DNA from: Doris montereyensis
Taxonomy: Eukaryota; Mollusca; Gastropoda; Nudibranchia; Dorididae
DNA length: 64,000 bases
Reading direction: 5' to 3'
Assembly: GCA_037039925.1 (NCBI GenBank)
Contig: JAXRKP010001340.1
Coordinates: 41,001-105,000 of the forward strand
The position numbers and the translations under genes are program-made. The notes beneath the pieces are model-generated. The model made no database searches and was not told the DNA's origin. It saw only the letters and a program-made list of their open reading frames with translations. Positions 50,533 to 62,919 of the stretch are shown here, in pieces (within the stretch, counting starts at the first letter, position 1; each line of letters begins with the position of its first letter).

Positions 50533-50598
50533 GCCCGCATGGGGGACTCGGAGTACCTGACAGCCTTCACCCAGATCGTCATGCCCATCGCTTACCAG
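50533..50598 (+). CDS. HDAC6: HDAC6-like exon (ARMGDSEYLTAF...)
   Basis: A 66-bp exon, phase 0 at both ends: acceptor TTTTTCCCCAG, donor GTGAGT at 50599. It reads ARMGDSEYLTAFTQIVMPIA, YQ, matching [22 protein letters not shown] of HDAC6 domain 2; the RMGD start distinguishes this domain from HDAC10 and HDAC6 domain 1. It is GC-rich (about 60%) against an AT-rich surrounding. Joins directly to the exon at 62642. Confidence 0.88.
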
Positions 50599-50716
50599 GT
50601 GAGTCGATGCCTCATGCAAACGTAGTTTAGTCATAGAATCCACGATGCTGGTCTTGAGAGTCACACTTCCAGTGTCTCTATCCGTTGCTGTAGTGCACAC
50701 CTCAAACCATACACCG

Positions 50717-50862
50717 AATGAATGAATGAATGAATGAATGAATGAATGAATGAATGAATGAATGAATGAATGAACGAACGAACGAACGAACGAACGAACG
50801 AATGGATGGATGAATGTATGGATGGATGGAGGGAAGGATGGATGGATGGATGGTTGGATGGA
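50717..50862. repeat. (GAAT)n(GAAC)n(GGAT)n
   Basis: Three related tetranucleotide runs in a row. Confidence 0.95.
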
Positions 50863-51660
50863 TGAACGAATAAGCACATTTTGACATAGATTGGACTATC
50901 ATCGGACCGAGGGAAATTCCATTCAATTCAACTTTTAATCAACCCCGAAGGGCAATTATTCATATGCACATAATTTTTTTTACAAAGCACGAAATCTAAT
51001 ATAAAGTTTACCATTGACCAAAACATTTTCCACATACACATATATTAAAAAAATCATTGAAAGGGCTGCGAAGTTCTATATTAACGTCCAATCTAGGTCA
51101 ACATTTGTATTGTTACACCCCTTTTCACCGTGAACTTTAATTGACTGAAAAATAAGATCAAAGCAACGACACAACAAAAAAGATGAAAACAAGACATTAT
51201 GTAAAGAGATGATTATTTTTCTCAAATTAAACAGCGATTTTTGTTCGGTTACGGTAGAGGAATCAATATGACCTATCAGCTACATCTAGTTCACCGTGTA
51301 AGTACGACAGTGAAACGGGTCCTGTCACATACACTCCTTAACATCATTGACTTAAGATTTACAGAAATATAAAATCAGAACAAGATATTGTTTAAAAACG
51401 TTATTGTTTGTCTCAAATTAACACCTATTTATCTTTTGACGAAGGGAAATAAATAAATTCGTCGTGTTACATCCGTCAGCTAAATCTAGTTTTAAGGTCA
51501 AGATCAGTGGGGTCGGTTTCTCTTTTGGCGCTACTAATGGGATGAAATAGTCTGCTTTTGTTAATAACACATGGCACAAGGGGGTGGGGGGGGGTGGGGA
51601 GGATGCCCACGGGGGGGGGGGCGGGCAGCGCACTGACAAATGGTCATGATGATGACACAT
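50863..51660. other. Unique intronic stretch
   Basis: G-rich run at 51580-51625; a weak ~280-bp duplication is suggested by AAGATCAAAGCAACGACA and TCTCAAATTAA motifs near 51158-51232 and 51373-51421. No exon recognised. Confidence 0.4.
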
Positions 51661-52855
51661 GTTAGGACAAGTAAAGCTACGGTTACCTTCGATTAGATGC
51701 GGCCAGTGTTACCGTTTTAGGACACGTAAAGCTAAAACTACCTTCGATTAGATGTGGCCAGTGTAACCGTGTTAGAACAAGTAAAGCTACGGCTACCTTC
51801 GATTAGATGTGGCCAGTGTAACGTGTTAGAACAAGTAAAGCTACGGCTACCTTCGATTAGAACAGTGTAACCGTGTTAGAACAAGTAAAGCTACGGCTAC
51901 CTTCGATTAGATGTGGCCAGTGTAACCGTGTTAGAACAAGTAAAGCTACGGCTACCTTCGATTAGATGTGGCCAGTGTAACCGTGTTAGAACACGTAAAG
52001 CTACGGCTACCTTCGATTAGATGTGGCCAGTGTAACCGTGTTAGAACAAGTAAAGCTACGGCTACCTTCGATTAGATGTGGCCAGTGTAACCGTGTTAGA
52101 ACACGTAAAGCTACGGCTACCTTCGATTAGATGTGGCCAGTGTAACCGTGTTAGAACACGTAAACTAAAGCTACCTTCGATTAGATGCGGCCAGTGTAAC
52201 CGTTTTAGGACACGTAAAGCTAAAGCTACCTTCGATTAGATGTGGCCAGTGTAACCGTTTTAGGACACGTAAAGCTAAAGCTACCTTCGATTAGATGCGG
52301 CCAGTGTAACCGTTTTAGGACACGTAAAGCTAAAGCTACCTTCGATTAGATGCGGCCAGTGTAACCGTTTTAGGACACGTAAAGCTAAAGCTACCTTCGA
52401 TTAGATGTGGCCAGTGTAACCGTTTTAGGACACGTAAAGCTAAAGCTACCTTCGATTAGATGTGGCCAGTGTAACCGTTTTAGGACACGTAAAGCTAAAG
52501 CTACCTTCGATTAGATGTGGCCAGTGTAACCGTTTTAGGACACGTAAAGCTAAAGCTACCTTCGATTAGATGCGGCCAGTGTAACCGTTTTAGGACACGT
52601 AAAGCTAAAGCTACCTTCGATTAGATGTGGCCAGTGTAACCGTTTTAGGACACGTAAAGCTAAAGCTACCTTCGATTAGATGCGGCCAGTGTAACCGTTT
52701 TAGGACACGTAAAGCTAAAGCTACCTTCGATTAGATGCGGCCAGTGTAACCGTTTTAGGGACACGTAAAGCTAAAGCTACCTTCGATTAGATGCGGCCAG
52801 TGTAACCGTTTTAGGACACGTAAAGCTAAAGCTACCTTCAATTAGATGCAGGCCA
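51661..52855. repeat. 55-bp minisatellite with two sequence blocks
   Basis: About 21 copies of CTACCTTCGATTAGATGTGG, CCAGTGTAACCG, TTTTAGGACACGTAAAGCTA, AAG. Copies from about 51770 to 52140 carry GTGTTAGAACAAG...GCTACGGCTACC; copies from about 52195 on carry TTTTAGGACACG...GCTAAAGCTACC. Confidence 0.95.
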
Positions 52856-53003
52856 GTCCACCCATTAAGGGTGATGACCTTCTATTACAGTTTGTTGTTG
52901 CTGTCACTGCCATGTTTGGGCTAATTTCATCAGTCTGAGAACTTTGCATTCCCAGCCACGCGTCCGCACCCTCTCATCTCTTGTCTCTTCTACTTTTATT
53001 CAG

Positions 53004-53030
53004 AGTAATGAACTGGGCAACACATCTGAG
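53004..53030 (+). other. Possible 27-bp cryptic or alternative exon
   Basis: TCTTCTACTTTTATTCAG is a strong-looking acceptor; 27 open bases (SNELGNTSE) follow, then GAG/GTACAA. It lies between two phase-0 HDAC exons and would add nine residues without a frame change. The human alignment needs no residues here, so it may be chance. Confidence 0.25.
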
Positions 53031-53159
53031 GTACAAGAGATTGTATGGGGTATTTCTTAATGGGTCTGTTTTAGTGGGAATTGAGTAACGCCAGGGTGGC
53101 GGCCGGAAAGTGGCCTGCTCTTTTCGATGACCAATCACCGAGGATTCTTTCACATGCGC

Positions 53160-53350
53160 AAAGACACATAGGACTTTCTAGATTATTGTCTGCCTCCGAT
53201 AGGACTAGGCACTCATTTTATCTTGTCTACCACGGCATAAGGGAGCAGAAGATACCCCAAAATCGGAATTCACATTCAAGCCTGCACGGAGGGCATTCGA
53301 CCCCCATGACCTTTGGCTTGGCAGACAAACTGAGCTATACGCTCCTTAGA
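53160..53350 (-). mobile_element. tRNA-like SINE copy
   Basis: Minus-strand head GGAGCGTATAGCTCAGTTTG, TCTGCCAAGCCAAAGGTCAT, GGGGGTCGAATGCCC (box B-like), then GCATGGTGCTTGAATG-like body on the reverse of 53250-53290. Not a tRNA gene for lack of a closing acceptor stem. Confidence 0.55.
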
Positions 53351-53625
53351 TGACACATTGTAAACAAATTATAGCAAAAAACTTATAAAGACTTGGAATG
53401 TTATAAACAAAAACTAATTACATTAATAATTATTTATGATTACTCACCAGCTGTTTACGTCAGAACGAGGGTTAGAAGTAATGAAACATCGAGGTATATG
53501 AATATTGTTTGAACAATGAATTATTGTGAATGTGATTAGAAATATAAAGCAGAACAACAATTCATTAGTCATAATTACTGTTTGGTGGGTTAACGTCAGG
53601 GTATGACTGACGTTGTGCTTATAGC

Positions 53626-53718
53626 ATGGGCTGTTGGCAGCGCTAATGGTTAAGCTTGCTTCTTTCTTTTCACCCTGAGATCATCGCAGAGGGTGAACAG
53701 GGTACATTTCGATGAAAG
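53626..53718 (+). mobile_element. SINE-B copy, middle deleted
   Basis: GGCTGTTGGCAGCGCTAATG, CTTTTCACCCTGAGATCATC, GCAGAGGGTGAACAGGGTAC, ATTTCGATGAAAGA. Confidence 0.65.
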
Positions 53719-53744
53719 AATCATACTTTGCGTATATCTTTCTT

Positions 53745-54132
53745 TCTCTCCCTCCTCCTCTTCTTCTCTCTCTCCTCTCCTCTCTCTCTCTCCTCTCTCT
53801 CTATTTCTCTGTCTCTCTCTATTTCTCTCTCTCTCTCTCTCTCTCTCTCCTCTCTCTCACGGCCTCTCTCGTTCTCTCTTTCGCGGTCTCTTTCTTTCTG
53901 CCACCTCTCTCTGTCTTTGTCTCTCTCTCTCACTCTGTCTCTGTCTTCCTCTCTCGCTCTGTCTCTCTTTGTCTCTTTCTGTCTCTGTCTCTCTCTCTCT
54001 CTGTTTTTTCTGTCTCGGTCTGTCTGTCTGTCTATCTGTCTGTCTCGCTCTCTGTCTCTGTCTCTGTCTCTGTCTCTCTGTCTCTCCGACTCTGTCTCTG
54101 TCTCTGTCTCTGTCTGTCTCTCTGTCTGTCTC

Positions 54133-54226
<94 letters not shown>

Positions 54227-54370
54227 TTCTCTCTGTCTGTCTCTGTATGTCTCTGTCTGTATCTGTCTCGGTACCTCTCGGTATCTCTCTCGATCTGTCT
54301 CTCTCTATCTCTCTCTATATATCTGTCTCTGTCTCTTGTCTCTGTTTCTCTCACTCTCGTTTTCTCTCTT
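53745..54370. repeat. (CT)n / CTGT-rich microsatellite
   Basis: TCTCTCTC and GTCTCT runs of 620 bp; Ser/Leu/Cys ORFs are by-products. Confidence 0.95.
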
Positions 54371-55299
54371 CCTGTCTTTCAATTTTCCTTTCCCCCGCTC
54401 CGAATCGCCTGTAATTCAGGGCTGTCAAACATGCATAACTTTTAATCGAACGCTGTGAACTCAAGTTGAAAAGGAAAGAAGAGGTAAAAGTATAGAGATG
54501 AACATCTATGTTCATTTTCGAACCCTGTGAAAATGTCTTTACGTCACCTAGATCTATCTAAAGTAAACTCTTAAGCGAGTGTAGCAGCTTCAAATTCTAC
54601 CGTGACTCCCTCTTGGATTATCAAGCCGGTGTAACACTAGAAAATTACTTCCCACGCCAAAATGACTTTGTAGCAAAATTGTCGTACGAAAGATTAACTC
54701 CCCTTACTATAAAATGTACTTCCCCCCTCCCGCGCGTATGAGAGAATTACTCCCCTTATAAAATGCACTCCCCCCCCCCTCTCTCTCTCTCCTCCTCCCT
54801 CAACCGCGTGCTTTGCCATCGCAGAAAGGAAATAATTAATCATGTCACTGTCAACGGAACGACTTGAACATCCCTACCCCATCCGCCCTTTCCCTGTCTT
54901 TGCAATTTAACCTACTCCAAATGTTTAAAAAGAAGAAAGGGGAGGGGGGGAAGGTTGGAAGAGACACTCCTAAATGCACATAATCACACACAAACGCACA
55001 AATACCTACACATCCACAGAAAAAAGATTGAAGGACAGAAATAGTAGAGCCAAGTCAAAACTACGCACACGTAACATTTGTGAAAAGGAAGGAAGAAGGC
55101 TTCGCTCTTTAGTTTTTTTTTCTACACAGGGTGTCAGCTCAGCAAAAAACAATATTTAAAATCAAAATTACCAAAATGCTGACTTACAGGAGGGAAGATT
55201 AGTTCTATCAACTAATAAATATCCAGTGATTGAAAAAATCGGCAATGATCTGGTGGCAACCGAAAGAACTCCAGAAGACAAGTTTTTTTTCATTTCTAT
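54371..55299. other. Unique intronic stretch
   Basis: No exon recognised; a CT/C-rich patch at 54766-54800. Confidence 0.4.
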
Positions 55300-55645
55300 T
55301 GGAGCCTGACTGGTGTCACATATGTTCATTGTGTATACATGTACATATCAAACATCTCGATTGTGGACGCTATTGGAGCCTGACTGGTGTCATATTCATG
55401 TATACATGTACATATCAAACATCTCGATTGTGGACGCTATTGGAGCCTGACTGGTGTCATATTCATGTATACATGTCATATCAAACATCTCGATGTATAC
55501 ATGTCACATATGAAACATCTCGATTGTGGACGCTATTGGAGTTCATGTATACATGACTGGTGTCACATTCATGTATACATGTACATATGAAACATCTCGA
55601 TTGTGGATTGTGGGACATTATATTTTACTCGATTGTGGACACACC
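55300..55645. repeat. 67-bp tandem repeat
   Basis: Four to five copies of TTGGAGCCTGACTGGTGTCA, TATTCATGTATACATGTACA, TATCAAACATCTCGATTGTG, GACGCTA with internal deletions in the last ones. Confidence 0.9.
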
Positions 55646-57559
55646 ATAAGTCAAGGCTTCATTATCCACAATCCATGCAGTAGATCATCACACCACTCTA
55701 TTTTGACTCACAGGTAAATCAGATCAATGACGTAAAATAAATCAGGTAACAGGCGGACATACAATTTCATGCTGGCATGCTTCACTTCAGCCCGTGGTGT
55801 ACTATTCTGTAATTTACTTAGCTCTTATTCAAAGACTACTACTGCACAGAGTGACGTACTACCAACATACCACTGCAACTGCTTCTCCGTTCTCCTAGTT
55901 TTTAAACAACAAAACTTAGATAATCTGATCAATCTGTTTTGATAATTCTATTCTTCTTCTTGAATTCCTACAACAGTTGGCTGGCCTAATGATTGTAATC
56001 ATAAACTAACTAATAACCCACGCGATACAATCCGAGCTACACACACACACACACTGTTGATGACGGTGGTGATGGAGGATGATAATGAGGATAAAGATGA
56101 TGATGATAATGCTGATGATGGTGATGAGGAGGAGGAGGAGGAGGAGGAGGAGGATACTGACAACAGCAATACCACTAATAGTAAAAAAATATCTGGGGTT
56201 ACGGATTAATTCTGTAGTTGTCATTGTTATAGACGTTCAACCAGAACAAATATCGTTGGTCTAAATTACAACATGGTCGTATTATTTGTTCTCCAAAAAC
56301 ACGATAAAATGACAAAAAGTGATGAATGAAACAATAAATGAAAAAATAAAAAATAGATGATTTAAATGAGTACATAAATAAATAAATAAATAAATAGATA
56401 GATAGATAAATGAATAAATATATGGATTAATAAACAGACACTAGCAGTTTTATCGCGTGAGATTTATCAAAGTTTAGCTGTCAACCTAAATTCAAAATTA
56501 TATGTGTTAATTGAGTTCTTGTTTTGCTCGTTTCAACAAGTGTATTAGCATGTTTCGATCTAGGTGTGGGAGACATTATTCTATATAAGCATACACTTAT
56601 TTTAGACCGGTAAGTGTAGGCGTGTGCGTCAGATTGCGTGGATTTACGTCATGAACACACATTTTAACTAAAGGAAACATTCAAATAAATCCAACATGAT
56701 AGACGGCTAAGGGACAAAATTGTTCCCTGCGCCAAGTGTACCTACGAGTAAATTTTGCTGGACAAATTTCGCGTGAGGGAGTAGATTTTGGTTAGCTGCA
56801 GGAGTTAAGGAGTAGAAGTATCGTACGCCTAAATCACCCTGGAGTAAATCTCTCGTGGAGTAATGTTCTCGTGTTACACCGAGACTGGAAGAGACGAAAT
56901 GAACAGGTTCTGACGCGTCCGTCCACTGAGCAGACCCAAAACGAACGCTACTAAGATTTCAAGCCTTTAAGCTTTCTGCTCGTCCTATTTTCCTGGCTGA
57001 GCAGTTGGGTTATTTAAAAGCAATAGTTTAGTCGCTGATCTCCTCTTTGAGAAAATCCTTGCATTAGCTCCCTTTAGGCCTCGTTGCGTGTTTGGGGTGG
57101 GGGGGCGGCATTCAATAAAGGAGGTAATGCAAGTTATCTTTCCAGAAGATGGACGTTTATGAAGCCTCAGTTAATTAACTCGTAATTAAGTGAAATTGCT
57201 TTCTAGCGGTGTTCAAACTCAACTAGCCAGCTAATTATTGCATCTACGTTTCCTTTTGCCCCCAACTTGCAAATGGAACAAGACATAGTTCATATTAGTG
57301 TCAAGCGAATGTGAATCGCTGGCTCGGAAATGAAATTGTGGCCTTGGATGCACTACAACTGAGTGATGGCAGTGTCGTAAGAAGACAATGTAATACAGTG
57401 TAGTACGTGGTTTCCATGCATCACAGGTCGTCACTCCTCTCGAAGATCGAAATCAGGGCTCATAAAAATAATTATGGGTGTGCATTAATGAGCAACTAAA
57501 GATCGATGTGGTTTAATGAGCAGCTTACTATAGATGAATGTGGATCATTGAACAGCTCA
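55646..57559. other. Unique intronic stretch
   Basis: (GAT)n/(GAG)n at about 56060-56152 and (AAAT)n at 56376-56400. No splice-bounded coding block recognised. Confidence 0.45.
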
Positions 57560-60185
57560 AGATGGAAGCAGAGAAATACATAACCAATTTGCAAAACCAT
57601 AAGCCCGTTAGTTGTGAAGATCGGCGTGACCTTCTGTATGTTTTGCATTCGTTGAACTATCCTGTACATAGGAAGACGAGCGTGACTTTCTGTATGTTTT
57701 GTATTCGTTGAACTAACCTGTAAATGTGAAGATCGGCGTGACCTTCTGTATGTTTTGTATTCGTTAACTATTGTACATAGCGTGACCTTCTGTATGTTTT
57801 GTATTCGTTGAACTAACCTGTAAATGTGAAGATCGCGTGACCTTCTCTATGTTTTGTATTCGTTAAGCTATTTGTAAATGGGAAGATGAGCGTGACCTTG
57901 TTTATGTTTTGCATTCGTTGAGCTATCTTGTAAACGGGAATATGATCGTGACCTCTATGTTTTGTATTCGTTAAAATATCTTGTAAATGGGAAGATCGGC
58001 GTAAACTTCTTTATGTTTTGTATTCGTTAAGCTATCTTGTAAATGGGAAGATGATCGTGACCTCTATGTTTTACATTCGTTAAAATATCTTGTAAACGGG
58101 AATATGATCGTGACCTTCTTTATGTTTTACATTCGTTGAGCTATCTTGTAAATGGGAATATGAGCGTGACCTTCTCTATGTTTTGCATTCGTTAAGCTAT
58201 CTTGTAAATGGGAATATGAGCGTGACTTTCTTTATGTTTTGAATTCGTTAAGCTATCTTGCAAATGGGAATATGAGCGTGACCTTCTTTATGTTTTGAAT
58301 TCGTTAAGCTATCTTGTAAATGGGAATATGAGCGTGACCTTCTATGTTTTGAATTCGTTAAGCTATCTTGTAAATGGGAATATGAGCGTGACCTTCTCTA
58401 TGTTTTGTATTCGTTGAGCTATCTTGTAAATGGGAATATGAGCGTGACTTTCTCTATGTTTTGAATTCGTTAAGCTATATTGTAAATGGGAATATGAGCG
58501 TGACTTTTTATGTTTTGAATTCGTTAAGCTATCTTGTAAATGGGAATATGAGCGTGACCTTTATGTTTTGCATTCGTTGAGCTGTCTTGTCAATTGGAAG
58601 ATGAGCGTGACCATGTTTTGCATTTGTTGAGCTGTCCTGTCAATTGAAAGATGAGCGTGACTCTTCTGTATGTTTTGCATTTGTTGAGCTGTCCTGTAGA
58701 TGGGAATGTGAGCGTGACCTTCTGTATGTTTTGCAGTCATTGAGCTGTCCTGTAGATGGGAATATCAGCGTGACCTTCTGTATATTTTGAATTTGTTGAA
58801 CTTACATATACATGGGAATATCAGCGTAACCTTCTGTTTGTTTTGAATTTGTTGAATTAACGTGTACATTGGAATATCAGCGTGACCTTCTGTATGTTTG
58901 GCATTCGTTGAATTATCCTGTAAATGGGAAGATTAGCGTGACCTTCTGTATGTTTTGTATTCGTTAAACTATCCTGTAAATGGGAAGATTAGCGTGACCT
59001 TCTGTATGTTTTGTATTCGTTAAACTATCCTGTAAATGGGAAGATTAGCGTGACCTCTGTATGTTTTGTATTCGTTAAACTATCCTGTAAATGGGAAGAT
59101 AAGCGTGACCTTCTATATGTTTTGCATTCGTTAAACTATCCTGTAAATGGGAAGATTAGCGTGACCTTCTGTATGTTTTGTATTCGTTAAACTATCCTGT
59201 AAATGGGAACATTAGCGTGACCTTCTGTATGTTTTGTATTCGTTGAACTATCCTGTAAACTGGGAAGATTAGCGTGACCTTCTGTATGTTTTGTATTCGT
59301 TAAACTATCCTGTAAATGGGAACATTAGCGTGACCTTCTGTATGTTTTGTATTTGTTGAACTATCCTGTAAATGGGAAGATTAGCGTGACCTTTTGTATG
59401 TTTTGTATTTGTTGAACCATCCTGTAAATGGGAAGATTAGCGTGACCTTTTTGTATGTTTTGTATTCGTTGAACTATCATGTAAAATGGGAAGATTAGCG
59501 TGACCTTCTGTATGTTTTGTATTCGTTGAGCTATCCTGTAAATGGGAAGATGAGCGTGACCTTGGGTTTTTTTGCATTCGTTGAGCTATCCTGTAAATGG
59601 GAATATGAACGTGACTTTCTGTATGTTTTGCATTCGTTAAACTATCCTGTAAATTTGAATATGAACGTGACTTTCTTTTGTATGTTTTGAATTTGTAGAA
59701 CTATCCTGTAAATGGGAATATGAACGTGGAGTTTTTGTATGTTTTGCATTTGTTGAGCTATCCTGTAAATGGGAATATGAACGTGACCTTTTGCATGTAA
59801 TGCATTTGTTGAGCTATCCTGTAAATGGGAAGATGAGCGTGCCCCTTCTCTGCAGGTAATGCATTCGTTGAACTATCCTGTAAATGGGAAGATGAGCATG
59901 CCCTTCTGCATGTTTTACATTCGTTGAACTATCCTGTAAATGGGAATATGAGCGTGACCTGCTGTATGTTTTGCATTCGTTGAACTATCCAGTAAATGGG
60001 AATATGAGCGTGACCTGCTGTATGTTTTGCATTCGTTGAACTATCCAGTAAATGGGAATATGAGCGTGACCTGATGTATGTTTTGCATTCGTTGAACTAT
60101 CCAGTAAATGGGAATATGAGCGTGACCTGCTGTATGTTTTGCATGCGTTGAACTATCCTGTATTTGGGAATATTAGCGTGACCTT
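57560..60185. repeat. 56-bp satellite, about 46 copies
   Basis: Unit GTGACCTTCTGTATGTTTTG, TATTCGTTGAACTATCCTGT, AAATGGGAAGATTAGC. Sub-blocks differ: GAATATGAGC at about 58150-58560, GAAGATTAGC at about 58925-59510, and CCTGCTGTATG with CCAGTAAATGG at about 59945-60130. Confidence 0.95.
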
Positions 60186-60239
60186 CTCTGTGGTTTGAGT
60201 TTCTTCCAACGCTGTGTTCTCCTTGAGCTATCTTTGGGC

Positions 60240-60478
60240 TGTTGTTGAGTTTTGAATAACGATACGTCTCTCACACAATGAAACTAGGACACAAAACTAC
60301 CATCTCACGGTTCAGAGTCGTGATGTTGACCATCATTAAACTTTGAGCTTTCCTTGGGCGGGCGGTGTGTTTTAAATAACCATTCAAACGATCCGTTTCT
60401 CACATAATGAAATTAAGACTTGAATTTACAACCTCCTGATTTAGAGTCGGAATGTTTACCATCGCTAGACCACTGGTA
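60240..60478 (-). mobile_element. tRNA-like SINE, two tandem partial copies
   Basis: On +, CTCACACAATGAAACTAGGA ... CACGGTTCAGAGTCGTGATG (60265-60335) and CTCACATAATGAAATTAAGA ... TGATTTAGAGTCGGAATGTT (60395-60455) are two versions of one sequence. On the minus strand the second ends in CAGTGGTCTAGCGATGGTAA, a tRNA-like box A. Confidence 0.6.
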
Positions 60479-60941
60479 CCATAAAAACCCAGTTAAAACC
60501 ATACTCCAAAAGCCCATGATAGTCTCTCGTGGTTAAAGAGGGCTGGCCAAATAATAAATGGGAAGGTGTAACCTGATATCGGTGTCACATCTGGCTTTTA
60601 CTGGGGAGTTTACAGACCTACCCGGGAGAGGTGAAATTGGTTAAAAAAAATAGATCCAGATGCACCCTGAAAAAGATCAAATTATCAACTTTTGAAAGGA
60701 AAATTACTCACAAATTTATGGACTTGAAACCTTGAAAATCACGATATCATTACATTTTGCAACTATTAAACAATTAATATAAAAATACAATTTAAAAACC
60801 CCTACGAAGATCTGTGTGCATCGGCCAACAACAAAAAGAAGAGCATTGGTTAAAAGCCAATAAAGGCCCCGAAGTATTTTTTATGATACGATTAAAAAAA
60901 CTATTATTTCATATATTATTATTGTTATTATTATTATTATT

Positions 60942-60945
<4 letters not shown>
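60479..60945. other. Unique intronic stretch
   Basis: Nothing recognised. Confidence 0.4.
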
Positions 60946-60985
<40 letters not shown>

Positions 60986-61545
60986 TATTATTATTATTAT
61001 TATTATTATTAATATATTTTTTATCTTCATACTATAACTGACCAAATCTATTCTTGTGTATTACTGTCAGCACTCATATTTTAACTTGACTCACAATATA
61101 ATTCAAGTTTGGTCTCTTCAGTGCTATCGCTGAGTTTTATTTCTGTTGGCAGTCCATTACACAACATTTGTGTACTAAAGTAAAATGAGTGCAGGTGACA
61201 ATCAATGTGTGAAGATGGAACGATGTATGTTTGACAACCTGATCCGGTTGTTCCTCTATTAGGTTCTATATGATGTAATGGAACAAGCAGTTGGTCATCT
61301 ATAGCCTTAAGGAAAATTACTTTTATTTCTGGCTCTATGTTCTTTTAAAGGTATCCATTGCAATTAAAATGAGTTTAATTTGGTTTTGGCATTTCCTTTC
61401 GTGCATGTATAATTATCAGTTAGAATTCGGGCTGCATTCTTTTGTACTTTCTCAATTTCTTCTACGTAGGTGTATTAGTGTCCGTCTCAGACACAGCGAT
61501 TCATAATTGAAGACTGGTTTTGCTAAAGCCTTGTAGCACTTTTCT
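60946..61545 (-). pseudogene. LINE C-terminal fragment with ATC/TTA tail
   Basis: Minus strand: KPVFNYES near 61515, then YVEEIEKVQKNAARILTDNY, LQWIPLKEHRARNK, FLKAIDDQLLVPLHHIEPNR, SSHIDCHLHSFYFSTQMLCN, GLPTEIKLSDSTEETKLELY. These are the 'EKVQ-AAR', 'L-W-L--R', 'SFF--WN-LP' blocks of LINE C-termini. Frame changes separate them. A (TTA)n(ATC)n tail lies at 60920-61010. Confidence 0.72.
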
Positions 61546-62109
61546 TTTACATTTTAAGAACAGTTATATACAGGTTTCTTCGCAGGAACGCCAAAAGGCC
61601 ATTTATTGCTTTTCCGCCTGGTGCTCTACATTGTTCTTTCCACTGTCTGCAGGGCCGTTTTTCTCGTCTCTCGCAGCCTTGGCTTTGGCGCCAGACTTGG
61701 AGATGAATAAGTAGGGGTGGTGACAAACAAAAAAGCATCAAACTATTAAAGAAATTACGAAATTTAGAGCCGTCTGGATCATTTAATTAGTTTCTTACAT
61801 TTGATGCATTGAATAATACACGTTAGATTTTTTTATATTTTTTTAACGTGATTGGTTCATTTTTAATTGTTCTTGTTCTGGACACTGAGCGAAAATAAAA
61901 GTGTGCATATTCCTCTTCCTCTTTTTATAATATTAAAGCAGAAGCAGCGGTAGCAGTAGCAGCAGCAGCAGCATGCTTCGTGAGCGCCGTGGAGCCTCAG
62001 TTGTATCACATCCTGTCTTATATAGTTATGCTCTCACATGCCTCTCATAAACACGAAGTGTAGTGCGAATTCGTTATCGTTGCAGTTTTGATTTTCTACG
62101 CTTAGCGCC
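61546..62109. other. Unique intronic stretch with short (CAG)n
   Basis: AGCAGCAGCAGCAGCAGC-like run at about 61940-61974. No exon recognised. Confidence 0.45.
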
Positions 62110-62227
<118 letters not shown>

Positions 62228-62397
62228 GTAACGTGTTCGAGAAACCATATCGGGTTCGAGAAAGAAAGAAAAAAACACTTTGAGATTTGTCGCTCTATTT
62301 CTCAGCATCTATCCATCATAGAGGAATGTGCGAGCCTCTTAAGCCACATGTTTTCAACAGAAAAAATAAAAGTTGTGTTAAGACTCAAGCAGGAAAC

Positions 62398-62641
62398 TAA
62401 ATCAAATGTCACGTTTCAGTTTATATTTGTAAGTTCAATTAAATGTCACATTTCAGTTTATGTTTGGAAATTCAATCAAATGTCCCTTTTGAGTCCATAT
62501 TTGTAAATTCAATCATATGTCACGCTTTAGTTCATATTTGTAAATTCAATCAAATGTCACATTTCAGTTTGTATTTGTAAATTCAATCAGATGTCACGCT
62601 TCAGTTCATTTTTGTAAATTCAATCAAATGTCACATTTCAG
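62398..62641 (+). repeat. 37-bp array carrying repeated 3' splice sites
   Basis: Seven units of AAATGTCACATTTCAGTTTA, TATTTGTAAATTCAATC. The last unit is cut at ATTTCAG and the exon begins there, so its AG is the real acceptor. All seven units keep an AG at the same place (TTTCAG four times, plus CTTCAG, CTTTAG and TTTGAG variants). Confidence 0.9.
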
Positions 62642-62701
62642 TTCGCCCCAGAACTCGTCCTAGTATCCGCTGGTTTCGACGCTGCAATTGGCGATCCTTT
62701 G
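62642..62701 (+). CDS. HDAC6: HDAC6-like exon ([20 protein letters not shown])
   Basis: A 60-bp exon, phase 0 at both ends: acceptor ATTTCAG, donor GTGAGT at 62702. It codes [20 protein letters not shown], nearly the same as [20 protein letters not shown] of HDAC6 domain 2. The Asp of GFDA is the third zinc ligand. The remaining part of the domain (glycine-rich loop, catalytic Tyr in the EGGY motif) would lie beyond 64000; I saw no further exon in 62702-64000. Confidence 0.93.
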
Positions 62702-62919
62702 GTGAGTATCTTCAGTATCGGTCTGTCACCAGCCCGTCTAGGAAAGTAGACAACCTAATATATAAACGACATGCTTACATGCAACGTTTTTTCTCTCCTT
62801 TCAATATACATGAAAAGTCTAGAGGGAGAAAAGAATCACAGTTACATTTCATCAATGACCGTCTGCCAGAAGAATCTCTTTGAAAAAAATATAAGGTTAC
62901 AAAACTTCAAGTGAGTCTT

